DNA of 64,000 bases from Sphingobacteriaceae bacterium (GCA_017745075.1 JAGIAD010000009.1:88303-152302), one strand, 5' to 3'. Positions 19,010 through 28,050 are shown, counted from the first letter of the stretch. Notes: generated from the sequence alone by a model not told the origin. Translations and numbers: made by a program.

Positions 19010-19310
19010 TTTTACCGATTGGTTGGAAAAACATCTTTTAAGCTGTCCTTTCAAAGCAAATTTTGGGATAGATTGTCCCGGCTGTGGCTTACAGCGGTCG
19101 GTTTTAGCCCTATTAAAGGGTGATCTGATCACCTCTTTTAAGTTATATCCTGCAACGATCCCGCTTATTTTTATGGTGTTGTTTACCATTGTCCACCTGA
19201 AATTAGATTTTAAATTTGGGGCACAATTAATAAAAATCGTTTTTGCAGGTATTGTGGTAATTATTTTAATCAACTACATTTACAAAATATACACTCACCA
19301 ATTGATCTAA
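18990..19310 (+). CDS. DUF2752 small membrane protein
   Basis: A 106-residue protein with the DUF2752 signature C29-P-G-C32-G-L-Q-R36 and two hydrophobic segments. An extra Cys19 lies upstream of the motif. The two-cysteine motif could bind metal or be redox-active, but no function is established. The start inside the 3' end of the YkvA-like gene is supported by the overlap and by the family's usual length. Confidence 0.88.
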   Translation: MAQPQYSFTDWLEKHLLSCPFKANFGIDCPGCGLQRSVLALLKGDLITSFKLYPATIPLIFMVLFTIVHLKLDFKFGAQLIKIVFAGIVVIILINYIYKIYTHQLI

Positions 19311-19318
19311 ATATACCG

Positions 19319-19825
19319 ATGTCAGAAGAACAGGAAAATCCCCAGGAAAATAAACCTATTGATCTTTCAAAGAATCAAAACCCTGAACCGGCACCTTCTC
19401 AGCCGCTTGACCAGGGGACTGCAACGCCGCCGCCGTTTCAGCAACCCCCACCATTTCAGCAGCCTCCGCCTTTTGGCCAGTTTGGAGGTGGTTTCGGGCA
19501 GCAAAGCCTGCCAAACTCGACCGTTGTACTTGTACTGGGTATTCTTTCGATTGCATTTTGCTGCTGCTATGGTATTATAGGTTTGATCCCTGCAATTATT
19601 GCACTGGTTTTAAGTAAGAAAGACAGGGCGCTGTATACAGCCAATCCGGCTATTTATACTTTAAGCTCATATAAAAACTTAAATGCCGGCAGAATATGTG
19701 CAATTATTGGTTTAATCTTTAATATTTTATCCCTGCTGTATTATGTTTTTATCATTATAATGTTCGGTATGGGAATGTTAAGTGATCCTAATAAAATGCA
19801 GGAAATCTTAAAAGGCCTTCAATAA
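19319..19825 (+). CDS. CCC-motif membrane protein
   Basis: A 168-residue protein with a proline/glutamine-rich cytoplasmic N-terminus (repeats of PPPFQQP, residues 37-53) and two membrane spans. The first span holds C81-C82-C83 followed by YGIIGLIPAI. This matches the Bacteroidota CCC-motif membrane protein family, related to DUF4190/TM2-like proteins; the function is unknown. It is 8 bp after the DUF2752 gene and ends the operon at a strong terminator. Confidence 0.88.
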   Translation: MSEEQENPQENKPIDLSKNQNPEPAPSQPLDQGTATPPPFQQPPPFQQPPPFGQFGGGFGQQSLPNSTVVLVLGILSIAFCCCYGIIGLIPAIIALVLSKKDRALYTANPAIYTLSSYKNLNAGRICAIIGLIFNILSLLYYVFIIIMFGMGMLSDPNKMQEILKGLQ

Positions 19826-19855
19826 AGCATTCTTTTAATTTTACCTTAAAAATAT

Positions 19856-19883
19856 AAATCGGATGGTACATGCCATCCGATTT
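19856..19883 (+). terminator. Intrinsic terminator of the small-membrane-protein operon
   Basis: The perfect 11-bp stem AAATCGGATGG/CCATCCGATTT with loop TACATG is followed by a T-rich run. It separates the operon from the bacilliredoxin gene. Confidence 0.9.
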
Positions 19884-19886
19884 TCT

Positions 19887-19894
19887 TATTTTTG
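19887..19894 (+). promoter_or_regulatory. -7 promoter element of the bacilliredoxin gene
   Basis: TATTTTTG fits TAnnTTTG, 34 bp before the ATG. No -33 box is clear because the terminator stem occupies that position. Confidence 0.5.
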
Positions 19895-19928
19895 TATCGT
19901 TCAAAATTGTAAATAAAAAACTAAGATA

Positions 19929-20339
19929 ATGTATCCAGAATATTTAGTAGAGCCAATGCGTAAGGAATTAACTAACGTTGGTTTTCAAGAATTAAAAAAT
20001 GCAGCTGAAGTAGACGAGGCCCTTAAAGGCGAAGGCACTGTGCTGGTAGTAGTGAACTCGGTTTGTGGTTGTGCAGCAGCAAATGCACGTCCAGCGGCGA
20101 GAGCAGCAGCAGTTCATGAAAAACACCCTGATAAATTGGTTACCGTTTTTGCAGGTATGGAAAAAGAAGCAGTAGATCAGGCCAGAAACTATATGATGCC
20201 TTTTCCTCCATCTTCTCCGGCAATGGCATTATTTAAAGACGGTAAATTGGTACATATGATCGAGCGCCACCAGATTGAAGGTCGTCCGGCACAAATGATT
20301 GCCGATAACCTGATTGGTGCTTTTGAGCAGTACTGCTAG
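19929..20339 (+). CDS. BrxA/BrxB-family bacilliredoxin
   Basis: A 136-residue YphP/YqiW-family thioredoxin-fold protein with the C46-G-C48 active site in NSVCGCAA and the HMIERHQIEGR segment typical of the family. In Firmicutes these proteins remove bacillithiol from oxidised proteins. In this lineage the low-molecular-weight thiol partner is not shown by the window. It is monocistronic, with its own -7 element and terminator. Confidence 0.93.
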   Translation: MYPEYLVEPMRKELTNVGFQELKNAAEVDEALKGEGTVLVVVNSVCGCAAANARPAARAAAVHEKHPDKLVTVFAGMEKEAVDQARNYMMPFPPSSPAMALFKDGKLVHMIERHQIEGRPAQMIADNLIGAFEQYC

Positions 20340-20395
20340 AAAATAATCACACAGATTTAAGGATACACCGATAAGGTAGTATTTGAATAATATTG

Positions 20396-20423
20396 AAAGG
20401 TGAATAGAAATATTCGCCTTTTT
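20396..20423 (+). terminator. Intrinsic terminator of the bacilliredoxin gene
   Basis: The stem AAAGGTGAATA pairs with TATTCGCCTTT (one wobble) across a GAAA loop and runs into further Ts. Confidence 0.8.
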
Positions 20424-20551
20424 GCGTTTAATAATTTTCCATGATTGCGAGGTACGAAGCAATCCTAATGCGATCGCTAAGTTTGAAATGGGGTGATCCT
20501 CAGCCTCGTCTTAGCGTCTCGCTAAGACTAGAGTTCTCACATTACCGGATT

Positions 20552-20662
20552 GTCATGCTGAATTTATTTTATTGGTAGTTTTTATTGTTTTAAATGTCCA
20601 ATAGCTACTTCGTGGTCAGCATCTTTTTTGATATTAAGACCCTGAAATAAATTCAGGGTGAC
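20552..20662. repeat. REP-like inverted repeat (CTGAATTTATTT family)
   Basis: GTCATGCTGAATTTATTT (20552-20569) pairs with AAATAAATTCAGGGTGAC (20645-20662), with a 75-bp interior. The right arm alone is the palindrome CCCTGAAATAAATTCAGGG. A shorter family member is at 40609-40629. The 20424-20551 stretch also holds GCGATCGC and AGCGTCTCGCT palindromes and no gene. Confidence 0.7.
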
Positions 20663-20691
20663 GGTGCATGAAAAAATCTTTAATCTGTACT

Positions 20692-21483
20692 TTAAAAATC
20701 CTTATTCAGCAATTTTTCCAGTTCGCCGAAAGAAACATTCATCCTTACCCGGCCTTGTTTTGCGTAAGAAATTTCTCCCGTTTCTTCCGAAATAATTACT
20801 GCAACGGCATCAGTGGTTTCAGAAACACCAATCCCTGCCCGGTGCCTTAAGCCAAATTGTGAAGGCAATTGGTCGTTATCCGTTAAAGGTAGGATGCAAC
20901 TCGCACTTTTAATTTTATTTTCTGAAATTACAACCGCACCATCATGTAAAGGGCTGTTTTTCTGAAAGATACTTTCCAGCAAGCGTTTAGATATTTTGGC
21001 ATCAACAAGTTCACAGCTATTGGCAAAAAACTGTTCGTCATAAAATTTAACAAACACCATTAAAGCACCTGTACGGGTTTTTTTCATGCTTTTACAGGCG
21101 TCAATAATTGGCTTTATCCTTGTTAAATTATTCCTTTCAATCTCCTTGCGACCAAATAAATACCCCCACCAGGCTTTATTCTTTTGTAAAAAAGCATTTT
21201 TTCCGATCAATAAAAGAAATCGCCTGATCTCCGGATGGAAGATTACAATCAATGCAATGATCCCCACACTCATAAATTTCTCGATGATTGCAGTTAATAA
21301 TTCCATGTGTAAAGCCTTTACTATCCAGTAAAAAACTGTAATAATAAACATCCCCACAAGCAGGTTAACAGCCAGCGTGTTACGGATCAGGGTATAAACA
21401 TAGTAAATTAACAGGGCCACCAAAATGATATCAACGATATCAGTTGGCGATACTTTAAGGAAGTCAAAATCAAAACCTTTCAT
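20692..21483 (-). CDS. cdaA: Diadenylate cyclase CdaA
   Basis: A 263-residue protein with three N-terminal membrane helices (to about residue 85) and a DAC domain. The catalytic motifs are D181-G-A and R213-H-R215. It joins two ATP molecules into cyclic di-AMP, a messenger for osmotic and envelope control. The membrane-helix layout marks the CdaA/DacA type rather than DisA. It lies 206 bp downstream of folP on the same strand; a folP-cdaA pair is common in Bacteroidota. No c-di-AMP phosphodiesterase is in the window. Confidence 0.94.
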   Translation of the reverse strand: MKGFDFDFLKVSPTDIVDIILVALLIYYVYTLIRNTLAVNLLVGMFIITVFYWIVKALHMELLTAIIEKFMSVGIIALIVIFHPEIRRFLLLIGKNAFLQKNKAWWGYLFGRKEIERNNLTRIKPIIDACKSMKKTRTGALMVFVKFYDEQFFANSCELVDAKISKRLLESIFQKNSPLHDGAVVISENKIKSASCILPLTDNDQLPSQFGLRHRAGIGVSETTDAVAVIISEETGEISYAKQGRVRMNVSFGELEKLLNKDF

Positions 21484-21689
21484 TTAGTGGCAAGATAGCA
21501 AAACAGATTTCAGTTTACAAGATTGGTTAATTGTTTAAACCGCTTAATCGGTTAACTGTTTGGATGCATAAGAATTAACTTTTTAGTATTGATTTGCGTA
21601 ATGCATTTAGCTTGTTTGTTAATTCGTCGAGTTTTAACGTGAATACCATGTATTCCTTTTATTGATTACTCTAGATCGTACGCTCCGAG
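21484..21689. other. cdaA-folP spacer with a TTAACC-type tract
   Basis: The 206-bp spacer contains GGTTAATTGTTTAAACCGC and CTTAATCGGTTAACTG (about 21522-21560), a low-complexity tract type that recurs at 49200, 51777 and 56630. No promoter or gene is evident. Confidence 0.55.
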
Positions 21690-22544
21690 TTAATCTTTTA
21701 ACTTCTCTACAAGCCTAATGCACTCCATCGCTTCCTTTACATCATGCACCCTTAAAATGCCAGCTCCTTTTTGTAACGCAATGGTATTCAGTACAGTGGT
21801 TCCGTTCAATGCTTCTGCTGCCGAAATTTCGAGTGTTTTGTAAATCATTCCTTTACGCGAAAAACCAACCAAAACAGGGAGTTTGAACATTTTAAAGGCT
21901 TCCAGCTGGTTAAGCAGTTCATAATTATGTGCTGTTGTTTTTCCAAAACCAAAACCTGGGTCGATAACAATGTCGTGAACATGCAATGCCTTGAGTGCGG
22001 CGATTTTTTTTGCCAGGTAATCAATCACTTCTAAAAGAACATTATTGTAAACCGGATTTTGTTGCATGTTCTGCGGTGTACCCTGCATATGCATGATCAT
22101 ATAGGGTACCTGCAGTTTAGCTACGGTTTCGAACATTTTTTCGTCCATGTCGCCTGCGGCAATGTCATTAATGATATGTGCACCGGCTGAAACAGTTTCT
22201 TCAGCCACTTTAGCCCTAAAGGTATCGATAGAAATCACTGCTTCCGGAAATGCCGATGCTAAACTTTCTACAACAGGAATCAAACGGTCTATCTCTTCAT
22301 TTGTAGAAATATCTTTAGCGCCTGGCCTTGATGAATAACCACCAATATCGATAAATGTAGCCCCTTCATTTAAAAACTGGCTGGCTTTTGTTAAAGCTCC
22401 ATCTATCGTTTTTGTACGGCTGTTGCTGTAAAAAGAATCGGGGGTAATGTTTAAAATCCCCATCACTTTTGGCGTACTTAAATCAATAAGTCTGCCTTTT
22501 ATATTTAAGCTTTGTCTGGGCTCAAAAAAGTTTTTTTCTGCCAT
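21690..22544 (-). CDS. folP: Dihydropteroate synthase
   Basis: A 284-residue TIM-barrel enzyme that condenses 4-aminobenzoate with 7,8-dihydropterin pyrophosphate in folate synthesis. The pterin and diphosphate loops GILNITPDSFY and DIGGYSSRPGA are present, as are SIDTF, NDIAAG, IDPGFGFGKT and VGFSRKG. The length is usual and no key residue is missing. It has a minus-strand -7 element about 67 bp upstream and precedes cdaA. Confidence 0.97.
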   Translation of the reverse strand: MAEKNFFEPRQSLNIKGRLIDLSTPKVMGILNITPDSFYSNSRTKTIDGALTKASQFLNEGATFIDIGGYSSRPGAKDISTNEEIDRLIPVVESLASAFPEAVISIDTFRAKVAEETVSAGAHIINDIAAGDMDEKMFETVAKLQVPYMIMHMQGTPQNMQQNPVYNNVLLEVIDYLAKKIAALKALHVHDIVIDPGFGFGKTTAHNYELLNQLEAFKMFKLPVLVGFSRKGMIYKTLEISAAEALNGTTVLNTIALQKGAGILRVHDVKEAMECIRLVEKLKD

Positions 22545-22610
22545 AATAAACCCTTTCGGGGATTTGGGTTTCGCTTTAAAAATGTATCTTTAGCTTTTGT
22601 TTTTTCACGA

Positions 22611-22618
22611 CAAAAATA
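22611..22618 (-). promoter_or_regulatory. -7 promoter element of folP
   Basis: On the minus strand TATTTTTG fits TAnnTTTG, placing the transcript start some 60 bp before the folP ATG. No -33 element is clear. Confidence 0.5.
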
Positions 22619-22638
22619 CACTAAAAACTAAATAATTA

Positions 22639-23190
22639 TTGGCTTTGGCACAAACAAATACCTCTACAGAATTTGATGAAGTGATTGCGGTTTGCAGATC
22701 ATTATTTTTAAAAAAGACTAAAGATTACGGTACTGCATGGCGGATTTTAAGACCAAGTTCGATAACCGATCAGATTTTTATAAAAGCACAGCGCATCCGT
22801 ACCCTCGAAGAAAAAAAAGTAAGTAAAGTGGGAGAGGGTGTCGTATCCGAGTACATTGGCATTGTTAATTACTGTGTGATCGCCATGATGCAACTTGAGT
22901 TAACAGAGAACGATCCGCAGGAACTGCCTTATGCCGATGTGGCAAAACTTTTTGAAGATAAGGTAACGGAAACCAAAGATTTAATGTTTGCCAAAAATCA
23001 TGATTATGGAGAGGCCTGGCGCGACATGCGCATCAGCTCGTTGACCGATCTGATTTTAATGAAGATTTTTAGGGTTAAACAGATTGAAGATAATGAAGGG
23101 CAAACCCTTGCTTCTGAAGGCGTAAAAGCCAATTACCAGGATATGCTGAACTATTCGGTTTTTGCATTGATTAAATTAGGCGTTAAATAA
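22639..23190 (+). CDS. DUF1599-family protein with two internal repeats
   Basis: A 183-residue protein made of two similar halves. K-DYGTAWRILRPSSITD (around residue 24) is echoed by N-HDYGEAWRDMRISSLTD (around residue 116), each followed by a helix with R-IRTLEE or R-VKQIED. This is the DUF1599 family, listed as a nucleotide-modification-associated domain; the exact activity is unknown. No ATG fits: the frame opens with TTG at 22639 and a second TTG follows at 22645. It is divergent from folP and 38 bp before the BT_3928 gene. Confidence 0.85.
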   Translation: MALAQTNTSTEFDEVIAVCRSLFLKKTKDYGTAWRILRPSSITDQIFIKAQRIRTLEEKKVSKVGEGVVSEYIGIVNYCVIAMMQLELTENDPQELPYADVAKLFEDKVTETKDLMFAKNHDYGEAWRDMRISSLTDLILMKIFRVKQIEDNEGQTLASEGVKANYQDMLNYSVFALIKLGVK

Positions 23191-23228
23191 CAAATTATAC
23201 CATCACCACTAGAAAACAATTATACCCG

Positions 23229-24380
23229 ATGCAAAATGTAGTTTTAAGATTCTCCAGATTCTTTGTTGGTGCCTTATTCATATTTTCAGGATTGATCAAA
23301 GCGAACGATCCGCTTGGTTTTGGTTATAAACTGCAGGAATATTTTGAAGTTTTTCACATGAACTTCCTTAACGGAATGGCTACAGGCATTGCCATTTTGC
23401 TTTGTACTTTGGAGATTGTTTTAGGTGCGCTATTGTTGCTGGGTTTTTGGAGTAAAAAAGTAGCATGGGGCTTATTGTTGCTAATTATCTTTTTTACGCT
23501 GCTCACATTTATTTCTGCCGCATTTAAAGTGGTTACCAGCTGTGGTTGTTTTGGCGATGCCATTCCACTTACCCCTTGGCAATCGTTTAGTAAAGACCTG
23601 ATCCTGTTGGTATTGATTATTGTAATTTTCTTAAAAAAAGACCTGATCGGCCCTCTGTTTAAAAAAGAAACCACACAAAGAAATATTGCTGTTGCCGTAA
23701 CGGCCGTTTCATTAGGTTTTGGCCTGTACACCTATAATGTGCTGCCTGTTATCGATTTTTTACCCTATAAAGTTGGTGCACACCTCCCTTCATTAATGGT
23801 GATCCCTCCGGGAGAGAAGCCCGATGAATTTGAAATCATGTATCACCTCAAAAACAAGAAAACCAAGGAAGAGAAAGACATGAGTGATAAGGATTACCTG
23901 AAAACGGAAATCTGGAAAGATAATAATTGGGAAATCATAGGCGAGCCGACTAAAAAACTCATCAAAAAAGGATTTGAACCCAAAATAAAAGACCTCAATA
24001 TTACTGATGCTTCCGGTACCGATTATACCAAAGAACTGATCGAAAACCCATACTATAACCTGATTATTGTAGCTTACGATCTTCACAATACAAATGAGGC
24101 AGCCATTGGTAAATTAAATGCGCTGGCCCTAAATGCTACACAGCAGTTTAATATCCGTACGGTATTGCTTACTTCCAATTCGGCGCAGGATGCCCAGGCT
24201 TTTATTAAAAAGAACAACCTTTTTTCTGAAGTTTTTTTTGCTGACGCGGTGCCTTTAAAAAGTATGGTGAGGGCAAATCCAGGTGTATTATTAATGAAGA
24301 ATGGCGTGGTGATTAATAAGTGGCATTTTCATAATGTGCCAACTTTTGACCAACTGAGCAGAAAATATTTCGATAAATAA
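23229..24380 (+). CDS. BT_3928-family membrane protein
   Basis: A 383-residue protein with an N-terminal DoxX/MauE-like four-helix membrane domain (to about residue 165, with the motif TSCGCFGD after helix 3) and a C-terminal soluble thioredoxin-like domain that lacks a CxxC. This layout is the Bacteroidota BT_3928 family. It may take part in envelope redox or metal-centre handling, by analogy to MauE. It is followed after one base by an ABC permease gene, so the two are coupled. Confidence 0.87.
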   Translation: MQNVVLRFSRFFVGALFIFSGLIKANDPLGFGYKLQEYFEVFHMNFLNGMATGIAILLCTLEIVLGALLLLGFWSKKVAWGLLLLIIFFTLLTFISAAFKVVTSCGCFGDAIPLTPWQSFSKDLILLVLIIVIFLKKDLIGPLFKKETTQRNIAVAVTAVSLGFGLYTYNVLPVIDFLPYKVGAHLPSLMVIPPGEKPDEFEIMYHLKNKKTKEEKDMSDKDYLKTEIWKDNNWEIIGEPTKKLIKKGFEPKIKDLNITDASGTDYTKELIENPYYNLIIVAYDLHNTNEAAIGKLNALALNATQQFNIRTVLLTSNSAQDAQAFIKKNNLFSEVFFADAVPLKSMVRANPGVLLMKNGVVINKWHFHNVPTFDQLSRKYFDK

Positions 24381-24381
24381 T

Positions 24382-25437
24382 ATGATCGGATACGCACTGA
24401 AAAAACTGATGTACGGATTACTCGTAATGGGTGGTGTAATATTGGTTGTTTTTGTGCTATTTAATATTTTACCTGGCGATCCGGCACGGATGACGATGGG
24501 ACAACGGGCCGATGTACAATCATTGGAGGCTGTACGTAAAGAGTTTGGATTAGATCGCTCTAAACCTGTTCAGTTTGTTTTATACATCAATGATTTATCG
24601 CCGATCAGTATTTTGGATAACGACAGTACCAGTAAGCAAAAATACCATTATATAAAACTGATTGCTTTTGATCAAAAAGTGCTGGCACTAAAATGGCCTT
24701 ACCTGCGGAGCTCTTACCAAACCAAACGTGATGTAACGGCAATTCTTTCCGAAACGGTACCCAATACCTTTATCCTTGCTTTAACGGCTATGATTTTTGC
24801 CACCATCATTGGCGTGTTTTTAGGTGTTCTATCGGCAGTTCATAAAGATTCATGGATTGATAAAACAGCCAATGCATTTGCCATTTTGGGAATATCTGCG
24901 CCCTCTTTTTTCGCGGGGATTATCATTGCCTGGTTATTTGGTTTTGTATTGAGCAACTACACGGGTTTAAAAATGAGTGGCAGCTTATATTCTTACGATC
25001 CGTTCAATGGTGAAATCCTGACCTTAAGAAATTTATGGTTACCGATGATTACATTAGGTTTAAGACCCCTGGCCATTATTGTGCAACTTACCAGAAGCGC
25101 CATGCTGGATGTGCTGGCGCAGGACTACATCCGGACTGCACGCGCCAAAGGATTAAGCAGAAATGCCATTATTTATAAACATGCCTTAAAAAATGCCATG
25201 AACCCTGTAATTACTGCCATTTCCGGGTGGTTTGCCTCTTTATTGGCTGGTTCCTTTTTTGTAGAGTATATTTTTGGCTATAATGGTTTAGGAAGAACAA
25301 CGGTAACCGCCTTAGAAATGTCCGATTTTCCGGTTGTAATGGGATCTATTCTTTTTATCGCTTTCGTATTTGTAGTCATCAATATCCTGGTTGATATCTT
25401 ATATGCTTATGTTGATCCGAGGGTTAAATTAAGTTAA
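24382..25437 (+). CDS. DppB-like ABC transporter permease
   Basis: A 351-residue inner-membrane permease of the oligopeptide/dipeptide (DppB/OppB) class. It has six helices, a periplasmic insertion near residues 65-110, and the cytoplasmic EAA-like loop with ARAKGLSRNAIIYKHALKNA near residues 252-271. The C-terminal signature DPRVKL is typical. No DppC, ATPase or binding-protein genes are adjacent, so its partners must be elsewhere. It lies between BT_3928 (1 bp) and DinB (1 bp) in one operon. Confidence 0.93.
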   Translation: MIGYALKKLMYGLLVMGGVILVVFVLFNILPGDPARMTMGQRADVQSLEAVRKEFGLDRSKPVQFVLYINDLSPISILDNDSTSKQKYHYIKLIAFDQKVLALKWPYLRSSYQTKRDVTAILSETVPNTFILALTAMIFATIIGVFLGVLSAVHKDSWIDKTANAFAILGISAPSFFAGIIIAWLFGFVLSNYTGLKMSGSLYSYDPFNGEILTLRNLWLPMITLGLRPLAIIVQLTRSAMLDVLAQDYIRTARAKGLSRNAIIYKHALKNAMNPVITAISGWFASLLAGSFFVEYIFGYNGLGRTTVTALEMSDFPVVMGSILFIAFVFVVINILVDILYAYVDPRVKLS

Positions 25438-25438
25438 A

Positions 25439-25885
25439 ATGAAAGAAGAAGAAATCATCAATTATACCGAGCTTGCCGATTCCCGAATCATTGAAATATT
25501 TAAATCAGCAACGATTGAATTGCCAGATGCAGTGCGTTTGTTCAGTCATGTGCTTAATGCACAGCATATTTGGGCGCAAAGGATTTCCGGTAAGAAACCG
25601 CTTTATGGTGTTTGGGATATCCATCCAAAAGAAGACTTTGAAACCCTTTCTTTAGAAAATTTTAAACTGATCAGGGAGGTATTGGATAGTCAACCTTTAG
25701 ATAAACGGATTTTGTATGCGAATACGAGGGGCGATCAATATGAAAACCGCATAGATGAAATTTTATTTCATTTATTTAATCATTCTACTTATCATCGCGG
25801 ACAGGTGGTAACTTTGCTAAAAAAGGCTGGTTTTACACCGCCTGTAACCGATTATATTATGTTAAAACGCGACCACTTGTTATAG
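25439..25885 (+). CDS. DinB-family protein
   Basis: A 148-residue DinB/YfiT-like four-helix protein. The metal-ligand histidines are the early HIW pair region (H43) and HLFNHSTYHRGQV near residue 118. DinB proteins are metal-binding enzymes, often thiol-dependent transferases, and this one's substrate is unknown. It is one base after the ABC permease gene and 20 bp before aroK. Confidence 0.88.
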   Translation: MKEEEIINYTELADSRIIEIFKSATIELPDAVRLFSHVLNAQHIWAQRISGKKPLYGVWDIHPKEDFETLSLENFKLIREVLDSQPLDKRILYANTRGDQYENRIDEILFHLFNHSTYHRGQVVTLLKKAGFTPPVTDYIMLKRDHLL

Positions 25886-25905
25886 GTCGGCTATAAGAAC
25901 CTCAT

Positions 25906-26409
25906 ATGAAAATTTTCCTTATCGGATATATGGGCTGTGGAAAAAGCACCAAAGCAAAACAGCTGGCACACCGTTTAGATTGCCCGGTGATAGATCTCGA
26001 TGCCGAAATTGTTTCGAAAACCGGGAAAAGCATTGCCGAATATTTTGAAGAATTCGGAGAAAGCGGTTTCAGGGATTATGAAAGCAAAATGCTTAAAACA
26101 TACGATTATCCTGAAACCTGCGTGGTGGCTACCGGAGGTGGATTACCTTGTTTCTTTGATAATATGGAGTGGATGAATGCACATGGAGAAACGGTATACC
26201 TGCAAATGGAACCTGCTGCTTTGGTTTCACGTTTACATAACCGCCAAAAGCGTCCGTTGATTAAAGACCTGGATGATGAGCAACTTTTGGTATTCATTAA
26301 AGAAAAACTCCAGGAACGTGATCCTTTTTACACCCAGGCAAAGATAATTGTAGATGCATTTGATCTTGATGGAGAGAAGCTGGAGGAGGCGATTAAGGCG
26401 AGTCGTTAG
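25906..26409 (+). CDS. aroK: Shikimate kinase
   Basis: A 167-residue P-loop kinase that phosphorylates shikimate in aromatic amino acid synthesis. Walker A is GYMGCGKST (K13), the shikimate-binding part is DLDAEI (residues 32-37) and TGGGLPC, and the lid contains RQKRPLI. It is at the end of the DUF1599-BT_3928-permease-DinB-aroK row. The stop codon lies at the start of a low-complexity AGTCTGTAGTC tract. Confidence 0.95.
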   Translation: MKIFLIGYMGCGKSTKAKQLAHRLDCPVIDLDAEIVSKTGKSIAEYFEEFGESGFRDYESKMLKTYDYPETCVVATGGGLPCFFDNMEWMNAHGETVYLQMEPAALVSRLHNRQKRPLIKDLDDEQLLVFIKEKLQERDPFYTQAKIIVDAFDLDGEKLEEAIKASR

Positions 26410-26568
26410 TCTGTAGTCTTCAGTCTGTAGTCTGTAGTCGATTAGTGATCGTTGAGTTTAGAATTAATTTGCCGACTAAACAATCATCATTAAGAAGTTA
26501 AGAGAATTGAGTTTTAGCGATGGTCTTAAGCCTATCAACCATGAACCATTAAACTATTGACTAATGAA
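26408..26568. repeat. Low-complexity tracts downstream of aroK
   Basis: AGTCTGTAGTC/TTCAGTCTGTAGTC units (26408-26440) are followed by a stretch of the AACCATTAAACTATTGAC-TAATGAACTA type that runs to the stop of crtD. The same AATGAACTA-type tract recurs at 49318-49410 and 51823-51893. No terminator stem is evident. Confidence 0.7.
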
Positions 26569-28050
26569 CTAGTAAACTACCGAACTGATATCATCATCAA
26601 TAATTTTAGCCGATAACAACGCCAGGGGGATTCCACCACCCGGGTGTACGCTTCCACCACAGAAGTAAAGATTTTTAACTTTCGAGCTGAAGTTAGAGTG
26701 CCTTAAAAAGGCAGAAAACTGATTGTTTGAACTGTTGCCATACAAAGAACCCTGATATGATCCTGTTTTGTTTTCAATACTCCGGGGATCGAGAACCTGT
26801 TCGCAAACGATATCCTTTTCAATATTCCTGTTCAGCATCCTGCTGATTTTTTTGATGATATTTGCCCTAGCTTCCTTGATCAACTGCTCCCAGTTTTGGC
26901 CACTGTTGGCGGGTACATTGATCATTACAAACCAGTTTTCGCTGTCTGCCGGCGCATCACTTCTAATATGCTTTGAACTAATATTGATATAAATGGTAGG
27001 ATCGTTGCTAATGGTTTTATCTTTCCAGATGGCATTAAATTCCTTTTGATAATCCTCTGCAAAGAAAATATTATGCAGGCCTAAGTTGCTATAATTGCCA
27101 TCCATACCCCAGTAAAAAATTAATGCCGAACTGCTTCGTTCCTGGTTCAGCAGTTTTTTAGGTTGCGGTATATTTTTGAGCAGGTGCTTGTAGGTAAACC
27201 AGATATCGAGGTTCGAAACCACAATAGCTGCTTTATAGATTTTACCGCTAACTTTTATACCCTGTACTTGATGTGCATTGGAACACACAATTTCTTCTAC
27301 CTTTTGATTATAATGAATCCTTATCCCTAATTCTTCAGCCAGTTTCAACAAAGCCTTAACAATGCCGTACATTCCATCTTTTGGCATAAAAGCACCAAAA
27401 TGATACTCAAAATGTGGGATTACGTTCAATGTGGCTGGCGCCTGATAGGGGTCTGAGCCATTATAAGTGGCATAACGGTTAAAAAGCTGTACAATCCGTC
27501 GGTCTTTAAAAAATGATTGGTTCGCCTTGGCCTGGGTTCTGAAGGCATCAATCTGGCCAAAACGGAATATCGATTTTAAGGTATCCCAATGCAGGTAACT
27601 TTTAAGTTTATGCAAACTCCTTTCTAAAAAAACACGGTGTGTAACCTCATAAATTGTCTTGCTTTTTTTTAAATAACGATAAACTTCTGCTGCGGTCGAA
27701 TTGGTTTTTTCTTCTATTTCCTTTGCAAATTGATCAAGATTGGAGGTAGCATTTAACCTTAAACCATCTTCGTAAAAGTAACGGCAAACTTCTTTTAGTT
27801 TGGTGTATTTAAAATAATCTCCAGGATTTTTACCAGCCAGTTTAAAAAGTTCATCCACATATTGCGGCATGGTAAAAAGACTTGGGCCGGCATCGAACCT
27901 GAAGCCATTCATTTTTATTTCCGCAAGCTTACCTCCGGCTTTCGAGCCAGCTTCAAAAACATCAACATCGTAACCTTTTACAGATAGGCGGATTGCCGAT
28001 GCGATGCCCGCAATTCCGGCACCGATAACTATGGCCTTTGGTTTAGTCAT
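26569..28050 (-). CDS. crtD: CrtD-type carotenoid 3,4-desaturase
   Basis: A 493-residue FAD-dependent desaturase of the phytoene desaturase family. The N-terminal FAD-binding motif is GAGIAGIAS with AGGKLAEI, and the C-terminal CGGSVHPGGGIPLA closes the FAD site. The segment FRFDAGPSLFTMPQYVDELF with YFYEDG is the form I associate with Bacteroidota 1-hydroxycarotenoid 3,4-desaturase (CrtD) rather than CrtI. CrtI is the alternative. It would act after a CruF hydratase, whose gene is at 39054. It is alone on its strand between low-complexity DNA and a RhuM-Fic gene. Confidence 0.85.
   Translation of the reverse strand: MTKPKAIVIGAGIAGIASAIRLSVKGYDVDVFEAGSKAGGKLAEIKMNGFRFDAGPSLFTMPQYVDELFKLAGKNPGDYFKYTKLKEVCRYFYEDGLRLNATSNLDQFAKEIEEKTNSTAAEVYRYLKKSKTIYEVTHRVFLERSLHKLKSYLHWDTLKSIFRFGQIDAFRTQAKANQSFFKDRRIVQLFNRYATYNGSDPYQAPATLNVIPHFEYHFGAFMPKDGMYGIVKALLKLAEELGIRIHYNQKVEEIVCSNAHQVQGIKVSGKIYKAAIVVSNLDIWFTYKHLLKNIPQPKKLLNQERSSSALIFYWGMDGNYSNLGLHNIFFAEDYQKEFNAIWKDKTISNDPTIYINISSKHIRSDAPADSENWFVMINVPANSGQNWEQLIKEARANIIKKISRMLNRNIEKDIVCEQVLDPRSIENKTGSYQGSLYGNSSNNQFSAFLRHSNFSSKVKNLYFCGGSVHPGGGIPLALLSAKIIDDDISSVVY

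Noticed and set aside
20668..20850. 60-residue plus-strand ORF
   Set aside because: It is antisense to cdaA and carries no recognisable feature.
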